Source: Comamonas sp. SCN 65-56
Lineage (GTDB): Bacteria; Pseudomonadota; Gammaproteobacteria; Burkholderiales; Burkholderiaceae_C
Direction of reading: 5' to 3'
Assembly: GCF_001724135.1 (NCBI RefSeq)
Contig: NZ_MEDS01000008.1
Coordinates: forward strand, 62,001 to 126,000
Length of the DNA: 64,000 bases
A program made the position numbers and the translations under genes. Shown here piece by piece: positions 25,587 to 34,252 of this stretch. The notes under the pieces were generated by a model that had not been told where the DNA came from, made no database searches, and worked only from the letters and a program-made list of their open reading frames with translations. Position 1 is the stretch's first letter. Every line of letters begins with the position of its first letter.

Positions 25587-27503
25587 ATGACCCGCGTGAA
25601 CGACCGTGCAGCCCCCCTCCCCTCGCCGCCCCGCCCCATCCACGAACTGCCCGACGAGCTGATCAGCCAGATCGCCGCCGGCGAGGTGGTCGAGCGCCCC
25701 GCCTCCGTCGTGCGCGAGTTGGTGGACAACGCGCTCGACGCTGGTGCGGCGCAGATCACGGTGCGGCTGCTGGCGGGTGGCGTGCGACTCATCACAATGG
25801 AGGACGATGGCTGCGGCATCCCGCACACCGAGCTGGTGCTGGCCTTGCGCCGGCACGCGACGAGCAAGATCGCCAGCCTTTCGGACCTGGAATCGGTCGC
25901 CACCATGGGCTTTCGCGGCGAGGCGCTGGCGGCGATTGCCTCGGTCTCCGAGCTTTCCATCCTCTCGCGCACCTTTGGCCAGCCCAGCGCCTTCCTGCTG
26001 CATGCGCGCAGCGGCGAGCTGCGCCCGGCGGCACGCGGCACCGGCACCACGGTCGAGGTCAAGGAACTGTTTTTCTCCACTCCCGCACGGCGCAAATTCC
26101 TCAAAAGCGATGCCACCGAGCTCGCCCACTGCATCGAGGCCGTACGCCGCCATGCGCTCGCCCGCCCGGATGTCGGCTTTGCCATCTGGCACGAAGGCAA
26201 GCTGGTGCAGCAGTGGCGCGCCAGCGTCACGCCGGGCGCGGCGCCCGATGGCGACGCGCTGGCCCGGCGCATGGCCGATGTGCTGGGCGAGGAGTTCATT
26301 GCCGCATCGCTGCCGGTGCACCACCAGGCGGGCCCGCTCGTCATCACCGGGCGTGCCGGGCTGCCCAGTGCCTCGCGCTCGCGCGCCGACCAGCAATACA
26401 GCTACGTCAACGGCCGCTTCGTGCGCGACAAGGTGCTGCAGCACGCGGCACGCGCCGCCTACGAGGATGTGCTGCACGGCCAGCGCCAGCCGGTGTACGT
26501 GCTGTATCTACAGATCGCCCCCGAGCGCGTGGACGTGAACGTGCACCCGACCAAGATCGAGGTGCGCTTTCGCGACAGCCGCGAGGTGCACCAGGCGGCG
26601 CTGCACGCGCTGCAAGGCGTGCTGGCGGCGCCACGCGCGCAGGCCCTGGCGGCGACACCCGCCGCGGCCGATGACGCACCCACACTGCAAAATTTCAAGC
26701 CAAATCAGCCTCCAGCGCCCTACTGGCAAGCGCAAGCAGCTCTCAGTTTGAGAGAAAGCGGGGGCCACAAGGTCTCTGACCTGCAAGCGCTCTGGGGCAG
26801 CCCGCCGCCTGCTGCCCCGGCGGGCGAGGTGCCGCCCCCCGACCACGCCGCCCAGCCGTGGCCTGCGCCGATCATGGCCGCCGCTGTCCAGGCCAGCGTC
26901 GATGCCGCCCCCGCCATCTGGCCGCTGGGCCGCGCGGTGGCGCAAATCCACGGCGTCTACATCCTGGCCGAGAACGCGCACGGCATGGTCATCGTCGACA
27001 TGCACGCCGCGCATGAGCGCATCGTCTACGAGCGCCTGAAGGCGCAGCTGGACGGCACGCAGCGCATCGCCAGCCAGCCGCTGCTCATCCCCGCCACGTT
27101 TGCCGCCACCCCGGTTGAAGTGGCCACGGCCGAAGCACAGGCCGAGACGCTGGCCACGCTGGGGCTGGAGATTATGCCGTTTTCCGCCCGCACCCTCGCG
27201 GTGCGCGCCGTGCCGACCACGCTCGCCCAGGGCGATGCGGTGGAGCTTGCGCGCAACGTGCTCGCCGAGCTGGCCCAGCATGAATCCAGCACCGTGGTCC
27301 AGCGCGCACGCGACGAAATTCTGGGCACCATGGCCTGCCACGGCGCGGTGCGCGCCAACCGTCAGCTCACGCTGCCGGAGATGAACGCGCTGCTGCGCCA
27401 GATGGAAACCACCGAGCGCTCCGACCAGTGCAACCACGGCCGCCCCACCTGGCGCCAGCTCTCGATGAAAGAGCTGGACGCGCTGTTTTTGCGCGGGCGC
27501 TGA
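25587..27503 (+). CDS. mutL: DNA mismatch repair protein MutL
   Basis: A 638-residue mismatch repair coordinator. The GHKL ATPase domain (about 15-345) shows VRELVDNALDAGA, EDDGCGI, TMGFRGEALAAI, GTTVEVKELFFSTPARRKF and YVNGRFVRDKVL. The C-terminal domain has DMHAAHERIVYE, which fits the DQHA(x)2E(x)4E nicking-endonuclease motif with M for Q, and CNHGRP near the end. The flexible linker includes about 16 residues encoded by a REP-like repeat (26707-26753). The start at 25587 gives the normal N-terminus. The last 68 bp before the stop are repeated at 35854-35921 beyond the restriction island. Confidence 0.96.
   Translation: MTRVNDRAAPLPSPPRPIHELPDELISQIAAGEVVERPASVVRELVDNALDAGAAQITVRLLAGGVRLITMEDDGCGIPHTELVLALRRHATSKIASLSDLESVATMGFRGEALAAIASVSELSILSRTFGQPSAFLLHARSGELRPAARGTGTTVEVKELFFSTPARRKFLKSDATELAHCIEAVRRHALARPDVGFAIWHEGKLVQQWRASVTPGAAPDGDALARRMADVLGEEFIAASLPVHHQAGPLVITGRAGLPSASRSRADQQYSYVNGRFVRDKVLQHAARAAYEDVLHGQRQPVYVLYLQIAPERVDVNVHPTKIEVRFRDSREVHQAALHALQGVLAAPRAQALAATPAAADDAPTLQNFKPNQPPAPYWQAQAALSLRESGGHKVSDLQALWGSPPPAAPAGEVPPPDHAAQPWPAPIMAAAVQASVDAAPAIWPLGRAVAQIHGVYILAENAHGMVIVDMHAAHERIVYERLKAQLDGTQRIASQPLLIPATFAATPVEVATAEAQAETLATLGLEIMPFSARTLAVRAVPTTLAQGDAVELARNVLAELAQHESSTVVQRARDEILGTMACHGAVRANRQLTLPEMNALLRQMETTERSDQCNHGRPTWRQLSMKELDALFLRGR
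26707..26753. repeat. REP-like repeat inside the mutL linker
   Basis: AGCCTCCAGCGCCCTACTGG, then CAAGCGCAAGCAGCTCTCAG, matches the dispersed repeat in reverse orientation. It is read in frame as part of the poorly conserved linker of MutL. Confidence 0.55.
27434..27501. repeat. 68-bp direct repeat, copy 1 (3' end of mutL)
   Basis: This segment encodes the last 22-23 residues of MutL from HGRP to the end. It is repeated at 35854-35921 with one mismatch (A at 27472, C at 35892). The two copies bracket the hsd-hip island and probably mark its insertion. Confidence 0.93.
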
Positions 27504-27510
27504 AGGGGTC

Positions 27511-27529
27511 TGCACGCCCCTCGCGTGCA
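27511..27529. terminator. Small hairpin just after mutL
   Basis: TGCACGC (27511-27517) pairs with GCGTGCA (27523-27529), with a 5-nt loop. It lies between the convergent mutL and hsdR stops; no T-run follows. Confidence 0.35.
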
Positions 27530-27557
27530 TGGGCAGAAAGGACCAATGCTGTCGGCT

Positions 27558-30500
27558 TCACCCACCCGATGCCGCCAGCGCCGGTTGCTCAAACCGCTGC
27601 AGCAACGCCAACAATTGCTCCACCTGCGCCGCGCCAAACACCCCATCCGGCCCCTTCGTGTGGATGTCGATGAACGGCGACTGGTACAGGCGCGCCGCCG
27701 GCATGGCGCCGTGCTCGGTCAGGTGCTGCACGATCTCGTCGATGAACTGCAGCTGGCTCGCACTGGCCGTACCTCCAGCCACCAGGTGCGCAAAGGCCGC
27801 GGCGGCGGCCTCACGGTCGAGACCGACGAGCGAGCGGACAAACACCGGCAGGCTGGTGTGCAGCGCGCGGGCGCGCTCGATGTCGCCGTCGCTGCCGCCC
27901 GCCTCGTGCAGCAGCGCGTCGAGTTCCTGCAGGTCGGTAACCGTGAGCGGCTGGTTGCGGCGCAGCTTGTGCAGCGCCAGCCGGTCTTCATGGGCGCGCA
28001 GAAAGACCTTGGCCTTGGCGCGAAAGCGCTCGAAATCCACCGCGCTCGCCACCAGGGGCAACTCGACCTCCGCAGCCTCGCCCAGCGCATCCTCAAAGTC
28101 GGTATAGACCACCTTGCGGCTGGTTTTCTCGATCAGCTTGATAAGGCTGCGCAGCTTGCGCCGGGCCTGCTCCAGCATGGGCAGGGTCACGTCCTGCCAC
28201 CATTCGTCGCCCGTGATGGCTTCGATCAGCAACAGGTGCTCGCGCACGCTGGGCACATTGGCGAGGTGGAGCAGGCCGTTCGCCAGTTGCTGCACGCGGG
28301 CCTGCAAGCGGGCCAGGGCGGGCTCCTGCCGCAGCAGGGCGAGTTGGGTCCCCAGCATCAGGGCGTCGAAGCGCTTGGCGTCCTCGTCGTCGTCGCGCAC
28401 GCTGGTAGGCAGGCCAGAGAGGTGCTGCGACACCTCGGCCAGTTGCTCCGCCGTCGGCTGCCGCCACGCATCGGCCTGCGCCCAGGCTTCCACCCAGCGG
28501 CGCTGCGGGCGCACCACGAAGTTGTCGAGCGACATGCCCGCCACCATGCCGTGCAGCAGGGCGGCGGTGTCGTCGCGGATGGCGGCCTCGGTCAGCACCA
28601 GCGGCTGCGGCGTTGCCTCGGCCACGCCTTGGATTTTCAGGCGCTGATCCAGCACGCCCAGCAGTTCCAGCCGGGCGTTGAACAGGCGCTGCGACAGCGG
28701 CTGCGCCAACGCACCCTCGCTTCCCTCCAGCTCCTGGCTGAAAAACTCCAGGTTCTGGCAGAAGTCGAAGATGAAAAAGTCCTGCTTGTCCTGCTCCGGC
28801 CCGTACAGGTCTTTGCACAGGCGCGTGCCGCGCCCCACCATCTGCCAGAACTTGGCCTTGGAGCGCACGATCTTGAAGAACACCAGGTTCACCACCTCGG
28901 GCACGTCAATGCCGGTGTCCAGCATGTCCACCGAAATGGCGATGTGCGGTGCGCGGTCTTTCTGCGCAAAGTCGTCGATCAGCGACTGCGCATATTCGGT
29001 CTTGAAGGTGATGACGCGCGCGAATTCGCCCCGGTACTGCGGATAGTTGGCGTTGAACCGCTCGGCGATGAAATCGGCATGCCGCTGGTTCTTGGCAAAG
29101 ATGATGGTCTTGCCCAGCCGGTCGCCGCCCGCCACCTTGTGGCCGCGCTCCATCAGCAGGGCCAGCATCTTGTCCACCTGGTTCACCGCCTCGGCACTCA
29201 CGGCGTCGGGGGGCTCCCCGCCCTCCTCGTCCCACTCCAGCGCGTCCCACTGGTCTTTCTCGTCGTCGCTCAGATCGTTGTAGCGGATGCCCTCGCGCTG
29301 GAACTTCAGCGGCACCGAAATCGCCTTGGGCGGTGCCAGGTAGCCCTCGGCAATCGCATCATCCAGCCCATAGGCGTCGGTGGGCACGCCGCTTTCCAGG
29401 CCAAACAGGCTGTAGGTATTGCGGTCGATCTCGTCCTTGGGCGTGGCCGTCAGGCCCACCAGCAGGGCGTCGAAGTAGCTGAAGATGGCGCGGTACTTCT
29501 GGTAGATGGAGCGGTGCGCCTCGTCCACCACGATCAGGTCGAAGTGGCCCACGCCGAAGCGGCGTTGCCCACTACCCGCGCCTTCGTTGATGAGCCCCAT
29601 CATCGTGGGGTAGGTCGATACATATACCCGCCCCTCGGTGGCGCGGTCGGTCACCAGGTTCACCGGTGCCGCATCGGGCAAGTGGGCCTTGAAGGCATTC
29701 ACCGCCTGGTTCACCAGCGCCACGCGGTCGGCCAGAAACAGCACGCGCTTGGCCCAGCCCGCGCGCATCAGCAAATCCACCAGCGCAATCACCGTGCGCG
29801 TCTTGCCCGCGCCCGTGGCCATCACCACCAGGGCCTTGCGGTGCTGGTCGCGCTCGAAGGTCTCGGCAATGCGGCGAATGGCGCGCTGCTGGTAGTGGCG
29901 CTCCACAATGCTTGCGGCAATGGGCAGCCGGGCCAGCGGCTTGCGCGTGGTGCGGCGCTGGTGCATCAGCTCCAGCTCATCGCGCGTGTGAAAGCCTTGC
30001 ACCGGGCGCGGCGGGCTGGTGGTGTCGTCCCACACCCAGTGCTCGTAGCCGTTGGTGCCGTAGATCACGGGGCGGTGGCCCGTGCTGCGCTCGAGGCAGT
30101 CGGCATACAGGCGGGCCTGCTGCTCGCCTTCCTTGGCGCTGCGGCGGCTGCGCTTGGCTTCGACGATGGCCAGGGGGATTTCTCCGCTCCACAGCACGTA
30201 ATCGACAAAGCCCTTGCCTTGGCCATTGGGCATGCCCTGCACTTCAAACTCGCGGTCGCGCTTCTGGTCCAGCGCCCAGCCCGCTTCTTTGAGCAGCAAG
30301 TCAATGAACAGGTCGCGCGTGGCGGCCTCGTGGTAGTCGTGTTCGGTGGCGGGTTGTGCGGCGTTGGCCGCCTTGGCGGCAGCGATCTCGGCGCGGTAGC
30401 GGGCCAGCTCGGCATCCAGCTCGGCATGGCGCGCTGCGGCTTCGCGCAGGGCAGCGTCGCGCTCTGCCAGGGCCTGGGCTTGCTTCGCCAAGGCTTCTCG

Positions 30501-31019
30501 CGCAGTTGCCTGGGCGGCACGGCTGGCGGCCTGCTCTTGCGCAACTGCCGTGCTGGCAGGCAGGGGCAAAAGATCGGCACGAAACTGCAGCCCCGCCGCG
30601 GGCCGGTCGCCCACGCGGCGCGCATAGTGCTGCGCCAGCCAGAAGGCCACATGGAAGAGCTCGCGCAGTGCGGCCAAGGCGTCTTGCGCAGGCACGGAGC
30701 GCACATCGTGCACCGCCTTGTTGCCCAGGCGGCGGATCACATCCATCTTGGCGTGCACCGCCGGGCCCACCAGCTGCTGAAAGCTGGGCTCGAACAAAAA
30801 GGCCGACAAATCCGCCTTGTAGGGCATGCGCAAGCTGCCACCCCGCCCGCCTTCGGCCCGGTACAGCCAGGCCACGGCCAGCTCCAGCGTGCGGCGGGCG
30901 TAAAAGCAGGCGGTGCGCGGGTCGGCGTGGGCAGCGGCCTCGGCACGGCGGGCTTCGGCCAGCAGGTCGGGCCAGTCGGGTTGCAGGAAGCCGAAGTTCG
31001 ATGCAGCGCTATAGCTCAC
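27558..31019 (-). CDS. hsdR: Type I restriction enzyme R subunit
   Basis: The 1153-residue motor and nuclease subunit of a type I restriction-modification complex. In order: a DUF4145 domain (about 10-130), an Ala/Glu-rich coiled coil (about 165-225), an HSDR_N nuclease domain with the PD-(D/E)xK-like FVDYVLWSGEIPLAIVEAKR, then superfamily 2 helicase motifs MATGAGKTRTV (Walker A), VVDEAHRS (Walker B), GLTATP and QMVGRGTRL, and a C-terminal EcoEI_R-like domain. It starts with GTG at 31019 behind AGGAGAGG. It lies 51 bp downstream of hipA rather than next to hsdS, so it is likely expressed from the hipBA promoter. Confidence 0.95.
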   Translation of the reverse strand: MSYSAASNFGFLQPDWPDLLAEARRAEAAAHADPRTACFYARRTLELAVAWLYRAEGGRGGSLRMPYKADLSAFLFEPSFQQLVGPAVHAKMDVIRRLGNKAVHDVRSVPAQDALAALRELFHVAFWLAQHYARRVGDRPAAGLQFRADLLPLPASTAVAQEQAASRAAQATAREALAKQAQALAERDAALREAAARHAELDAELARYRAEIAAAKAANAAQPATEHDYHEAATRDLFIDLLLKEAGWALDQKRDREFEVQGMPNGQGKGFVDYVLWSGEIPLAIVEAKRSRRSAKEGEQQARLYADCLERSTGHRPVIYGTNGYEHWVWDDTTSPPRPVQGFHTRDELELMHQRRTTRKPLARLPIAASIVERHYQQRAIRRIAETFERDQHRKALVVMATGAGKTRTVIALVDLLMRAGWAKRVLFLADRVALVNQAVNAFKAHLPDAAPVNLVTDRATEGRVYVSTYPTMMGLINEGAGSGQRRFGVGHFDLIVVDEAHRSIYQKYRAIFSYFDALLVGLTATPKDEIDRNTYSLFGLESGVPTDAYGLDDAIAEGYLAPPKAISVPLKFQREGIRYNDLSDDEKDQWDALEWDEEGGEPPDAVSAEAVNQVDKMLALLMERGHKVAGGDRLGKTIIFAKNQRHADFIAERFNANYPQYRGEFARVITFKTEYAQSLIDDFAQKDRAPHIAISVDMLDTGIDVPEVVNLVFFKIVRSKAKFWQMVGRGTRLCKDLYGPEQDKQDFFIFDFCQNLEFFSQELEGSEGALAQPLSQRLFNARLELLGVLDQRLKIQGVAEATPQPLVLTEAAIRDDTAALLHGMVAGMSLDNFVVRPQRRWVEAWAQADAWRQPTAEQLAEVSQHLSGLPTSVRDDDEDAKRFDALMLGTQLALLRQEPALARLQARVQQLANGLLHLANVPSVREHLLLIEAITGDEWWQDVTLPMLEQARRKLRSLIKLIEKTSRKVVYTDFEDALGEAAEVELPLVASAVDFERFRAKAKVFLRAHEDRLALHKLRRNQPLTVTDLQELDALLHEAGGSDGDIERARALHTSLPVFVRSLVGLDREAAAAAFAHLVAGGTASASQLQFIDEIVQHLTEHGAMPAARLYQSPFIDIHTKGPDGVFGAAQVEQLLALLQRFEQPALAASGG

Positions 31020-31070
31020 GGGGTTGCCTCTCCTCTGCGGTGTACGCCGTCTGCGCGGCGGGTTTTTTGT

Positions 31071-32324
31071 TCAGCCAGTCATCGACAGCGCGTTGCGGCA
31101 GTGTTCCTCAAAAACACCGCCCAGGGTGTTCAGCAATGCGAGCTCTGCCGATGTCGGTTTGTTTTTCTTCTCGATCTGCGTACGCACTTTCTCCCATGCG
31201 GCGGGCAGTGCTGACGCCATCGAGCGGAATTCCTTGAGCGTTTCGTCCAGACGAAAGCCGCAGTCCTCGCACAGTGCCTCCCAGGAGTGGCGGCCCACGG
31301 CGTCAAAGTTTTCCTCATCGCCAATGAACAACGCCAACCCGGTGTCGCCATACGCCCGCACGCACAGCAGATCGTAAAACGGCGCCAGGCGGTAGCCCTT
31401 GTCGTCGATCAGCACCGACAGGTTCTTGGCGTGCGCATCCGCATTGCCGATGAGGTAGTTGAACATCACCCAGCGCTGCAACTCCAGCAGGTCGCGCCCG
31501 CGCACCGACAACGCACGCAGGGCCTGCACCAGCTTGGGCAGGCTCACCAGGCCGCCACTGCGCTCGTACTTCCAGCCGGGCCCGTGGCCCAGCAGTTGGC
31601 AGCCGTCGATCTGGTGCAGCCCCACGATGTTGCCCGCCGTCATCACGCGGTCGTAGCGCTCCACCACGTAGGCGGCCTCCGGCACGCGCAGCAGCCACAC
31701 CTTGGGCACGGGCAGCTTCAGTGCCTTGGCCAGCAGCATGCAGGCGTATTCGTTGATGGCGCTGGGCGTGTAGCGCAGCTGGCGTGTGTCGGGCTTGAGG
31801 ATGTGGGTGGTGGGCGACTGCCCCACGCTGTCAAACAGGTGGCGTTTTTTGCTGTCGTAGCGCAGGCCCACCTTGTCTTGCGCGCCCGCCAACGACATGG
31901 TGGCGGCGTCGTTCGACACCAGCAGCGGCACCCGTTGACGAGCGGCCAGGCGCTCGCTCAGTGTGGGCAGTGCCAGTGGCGCATATTCCTGCGTTGCGGA
32001 CGGGCGCTCGCCCTCGGGCAGCAGCGCGATCACGCCCGGCAATTCCTGCCCCAGCTTGCCCAGCAGGTCAAAGCTGGATGCTTGGCGCATGTGCAGCGCG
32101 CTGATGATGTCTTCCAGCGCCTCGCCCTCGGGCAGCAGGTTTTCGAAAAAATTGCGCACCAGCGCCCCGGTGTAGCGCTGTGGGCCCAGCGCGAATTGCG
32201 GCGCCAGCACATATGCCCCTGGCTGGGCGAGCCACTGGGCGTCGTACTCAAAGAAAAACTCGGCGGCGGCGTGCCCAAACCACCCCATGGGGCAGGTATT
32301 GGCCCACACGCGCAGCCGAATCAT
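31071..32324 (-). CDS. hipA: HipA family serine/threonine kinase toxin
   Basis: A 417-residue HipA-type kinase; E. coli HipA phosphorylates glutamyl-tRNA synthetase and induces growth arrest. Visible elements are the N-subdomain (about 1-110; YTGALVRNFFENLLPEGEAL), the AGAQDKVGLRYD segment, the serine-containing P-loop region GQSPTTHILKPD (auto-phosphorylation loop in HipA) and the catalytic NADAHAKNLSVL followed by APFYDLL. All key residues seem present, so it should be active. The start overlaps the hipB stop by 4 bp (ATGA), giving the classical antitoxin-toxin coupling. It sits between hsdS and hsdR. Confidence 0.93.
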   Translation of the reverse strand: MIRLRVWANTCPMGWFGHAAAEFFFEYDAQWLAQPGAYVLAPQFALGPQRYTGALVRNFFENLLPEGEALEDIISALHMRQASSFDLLGKLGQELPGVIALLPEGERPSATQEYAPLALPTLSERLAARQRVPLLVSNDAATMSLAGAQDKVGLRYDSKKRHLFDSVGQSPTTHILKPDTRQLRYTPSAINEYACMLLAKALKLPVPKVWLLRVPEAAYVVERYDRVMTAGNIVGLHQIDGCQLLGHGPGWKYERSGGLVSLPKLVQALRALSVRGRDLLELQRWVMFNYLIGNADAHAKNLSVLIDDKGYRLAPFYDLLCVRAYGDTGLALFIGDEENFDAVGRHSWEALCEDCGFRLDETLKEFRSMASALPAAWEKVRTQIEKKNKPTSAELALLNTLGGVFEEHCRNALSMTG

Positions 32325-32605
32325 GCGCTGGGCCCGCCCTGGGCGTGGGGTGTGGCATCTGGCGGCGGTGCCATGCTGGCCGCTTCGTCGCCCCAGCCCA
32401 CCACCTGCACCGACAAGCCCAAGCCTTGCACCAGCAGCAGCAGCTTGCCCAGCGAACAGCGTTCGGGCGTGCTCTCTGCATCACGGATGAAAGACGGGCT
32501 CACATTGCACACCGCTGCCGCTTGCGTGCGCGACAACCCCTGGCGCTTGCGCTCGGCAGCCAGGCGCTGGGCCAGCGGGGACAGATCGGGTACCTGGAGC
32601 TTCAT
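32321..32605 (-). CDS. hipB: HipB-type antitoxin, XRE-family repressor
   Basis: A 94-residue protein with a helix-turn-helix of the Cro/C1 type (about 10-65; LAQRLAAERKRQGLSRTQAA, VCNVSPSFIRDAESTPERCS). It fits HipB, which neutralises HipA and represses the operon by binding operator palindromes. The C-terminal tail (about 72-94) is Pro/Ala-rich and probably disordered, as in the HipB region that is degraded by Lon. The start ATG at 32605 has AAGG as Shine-Dalgarno, which lies inside the nearest operator-like palindrome (32609-32626). Confidence 0.9.
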   Translation of the reverse strand: MKLQVPDLSPLAQRLAAERKRQGLSRTQAAAVCNVSPSFIRDAESTPERCSLGKLLLLVQGLGLSVQVVGWGDEAASMAPPPDATPHAQGGPSA

Positions 32606-32608
32606 TTT

Positions 32609-32626
32609 TTGACCTTATCGGGTCAT
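32609..32626. promoter_or_regulatory. HipB operator candidate 1
   Basis: TTGACCTTATCGGGTCAT is an inverted repeat (TGACC/GGTCA). It touches the -10 element, covers the expected transcription start and includes the hipB Shine-Dalgarno. It shares TTGnnCTTATnnGGnCA with the copy at 32659. Confidence 0.6.
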
Positions 32627-32630
32627 ATTA
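32625..32630 (-). promoter_or_regulatory. Likely -10 element of the hipBA-hsdR promoter
   Basis: The minus strand reads TAATAT, 20-25 bp upstream of the hipB start codon and overlapping operator 1. No good -35 match was found 17 bp further upstream. Confidence 0.4.
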
Positions 32631-32658
32631 GCCGGTTTCACGGTCGCTGACCGCATTT

Positions 32659-32676
32659 TTGCTCTTATGAGGGCAA
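32659..32676. promoter_or_regulatory. HipB operator candidate 2
   Basis: TTGCTCTTATGAGGGCAA matches operator 1 at 12 of 18 positions and begins exactly 50 bp from it. Confidence 0.55.
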
Positions 32677-32744
32677 TTTTTCGCAACGATGGTTGCGCGC
32701 CGTTGGCCCCGGCGCCCATTGGGGGCAGCCCACACAACCGAAAA

Positions 32745-32762
32745 GTGATCCCATAAGGTCAA
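32745..32762. promoter_or_regulatory. HipB operator candidate 3
   Basis: On the minus strand it reads TTGACCTTATGGGATCAC, sharing TTGACCTTAT and TCA with operator 1. It begins 86 bp from operator 2. Confidence 0.55.
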
Positions 32763-32794
32763 ATTTGGAAGGATGGTGCGCGAATTCCGTGAAT

Positions 32795-32812
32795 TTGTCC
32801 CTAAGGGAACAT
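32795..32812. promoter_or_regulatory. HipB operator candidate 4
   Basis: TTGTCCCTAAGGGAACAT is a near-perfect palindrome of the same pattern (TTGnCCnTAnnGGGnnCA) and begins exactly 50 bp from operator 3. Confidence 0.5.
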
Positions 32813-33112
32813 TTTCAGAGGGCTGGTTTTTTCGACAGTGACGCGCGAAGGCTGTGTGCGGTGGGCCACTCTTCCAGCCGTCTTTAACCTGTATTGGCTG
32901 GCTTATTCAAGGCCGACGGGTTTTATAAGTGATTGATTTTCAAAGAAATTTTGAGGAGGCAATGACCGCTTTGACGTATGGAGCGACCATCGGGTTTAAA
33001 GCAGGCTGTGCGCCAAGGCCGGTTGCACTCGGTGTGCAGCCTGCCGTATGGACTGAGTGGGCGCACAGCCCGGAAGGTGAGCGCACCCGAGCGGCGGGAT
33101 TGCTACCCTCGT
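32813..33112. other. Gene-free spacer between operators and hsdS
   Basis: No supported gene. An open frame from 32962 has GAGGAGG only 2 bp before its ATG and runs into antisense hsdS, so it was not called. A perfect 11-bp inverted repeat, GGCTGTGCGCC at 33004-33014 and GGCGCACAGCC at 33060-33070, encloses a 45-nt loop. It could end or weaken transcription from hsdMS into hipBA, but no T-run is seen. Confidence 0.5.
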
Positions 33113-34252
33113 TCACAACTGCCCCGCAAACGCCCGCTGCTGCAGCGAGGCAAACAGCGCATCCAGCGCGGCCAGGGCGCGGCGGTGGGTGGCTTTGAGG
33201 GCTTCGATGGAGGCGATGCGGGTGGCGAAGGTTTGTTGGAGGGGGAGGGGGGGGACCATGAACTCGATGGCTTCAAACCGCGATTTGCTAACCATGCCCT
33301 TCATCCCGTTTGTTGATGCGCCTTGGATCAACTTCTTTCCAACAACAATTTGTGCGTAGGCAAAGTGCGCATCCAGTTCAACAGGAATGAATGCATTGAT
33401 CTGCTGGTTGAACGCAACTTCACGATCCGCCATGGCCGCATTACCTATGCAATCCGGACTTCCTGCAATACAGGTCACCAAGATTGAGTTCGGTGGAACC
33501 AATCGGCCAACAGCCTTTCCAGCTTCTGATAAGCCCTCTGTTGCATTGGTCACGTAATAGTGTGGAGTGTTCAAGTTGTCCGACTTGATCCACTCCACCG
33601 AATTGCCGTAGTAGGCGGGCACATCCCGAGAAGGCGTGTTGCCAGTGACAACTTTTCCCAAGCTCGAAACAGGCTTGACTGGCCACCCCTTCGGATTCGC
33701 CACCGGGTCCCCAAACATATCGAGAAAGAGGGACTGGGTGAGGCAGTCGAGCAGGGCCAGGGCGGTGCGGCGTTGGGTTCGGAGGGTTTCGGCTTGGTCG
33801 AGGATGGCGGCGATGCGGCGTTGTTCTTCCAGCGGAGGAAGATACAGGGGCGTACCTAAGAATTCGCCACGGTTGACGTGCTGCATGGTGGCGCCATGCA
33901 GATGCTTTTGCATTGCAGACAAGGCACCGCTTAACGCCAGTCGCAAATACGCTTTGTCAACTTTCGATTCGTCAGGGACGACACGAAAAATGTGCTGATT
34001 CAGCAAACCAATTTCCGGTCTGTTCCAAGTGAAAACGCCCAAGGTTGCTGACCATGAAACGAGCAAATCGCCTGGGTGTACCTGCAGCTTTTCAGCAACC
34101 GTCCGTGTGGTCCGGTTAAACGGCTTCGACGCATCCGTGAGGTTCTGAATGCGAATGATTGGAAAGCCGCTGTCGCCCCAGTCTTCGGGCTTAAATGCGG
34201 CGCCGTTGATGAATTGAGCAACTTCACCGAGAGAGGTCATGTTGCGAGTCAC
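33113..34252 (-). CDS. hsdS: Type I restriction-modification specificity subunit
   Basis: The 379-residue subunit that sets the target sequence. It has two target recognition domains, each followed by a conserved helical spacer. TRD1 is about residues 5-140 (SLGEVAQFINGAAFKPEDWG), with spacer PPLEEQRRIAAILDQAETLR. TRD2 is about 185-340 (SSLGKVVTGNTPSRDVPAYY), with spacer PPLPLQQTFATRIASIEALK. The TRDs are AT-richer than the spacers and neighbouring genes, as expected for exchanged modules. The GTG at 34252 overlaps the hsdM stop by 4 bp; an ATG 12 bp downstream is an alternative. Confidence 0.93.
   Translation of the reverse strand: MTRNMTSLGEVAQFINGAAFKPEDWGDSGFPIIRIQNLTDASKPFNRTTRTVAEKLQVHPGDLLVSWSATLGVFTWNRPEIGLLNQHIFRVVPDESKVDKAYLRLALSGALSAMQKHLHGATMQHVNRGEFLGTPLYLPPLEEQRRIAAILDQAETLRTQRRTALALLDCLTQSLFLDMFGDPVANPKGWPVKPVSSLGKVVTGNTPSRDVPAYYGNSVEWIKSDNLNTPHYYVTNATEGLSEAGKAVGRLVPPNSILVTCIAGSPDCIGNAAMADREVAFNQQINAFIPVELDAHFAYAQIVVGKKLIQGASTNGMKGMVSKSRFEAIEFMVPPLPLQQTFATRIASIEALKATHRRALAALDALFASLQQRAFAGQL

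Noticed and set aside
27525-31214. 1229-codon open frame on the plus strand
   Set aside because: It is antisense to hsdR, has a composition typical of a high-GC shadow frame (His/Gln/Arg-rich) and no domain pattern.
32962-33198. Small plus-strand frame with GAGGAGG before its ATG
   Set aside because: The spacing of 2 bp is too short, the product has no family pattern and it runs antisense into hsdS.
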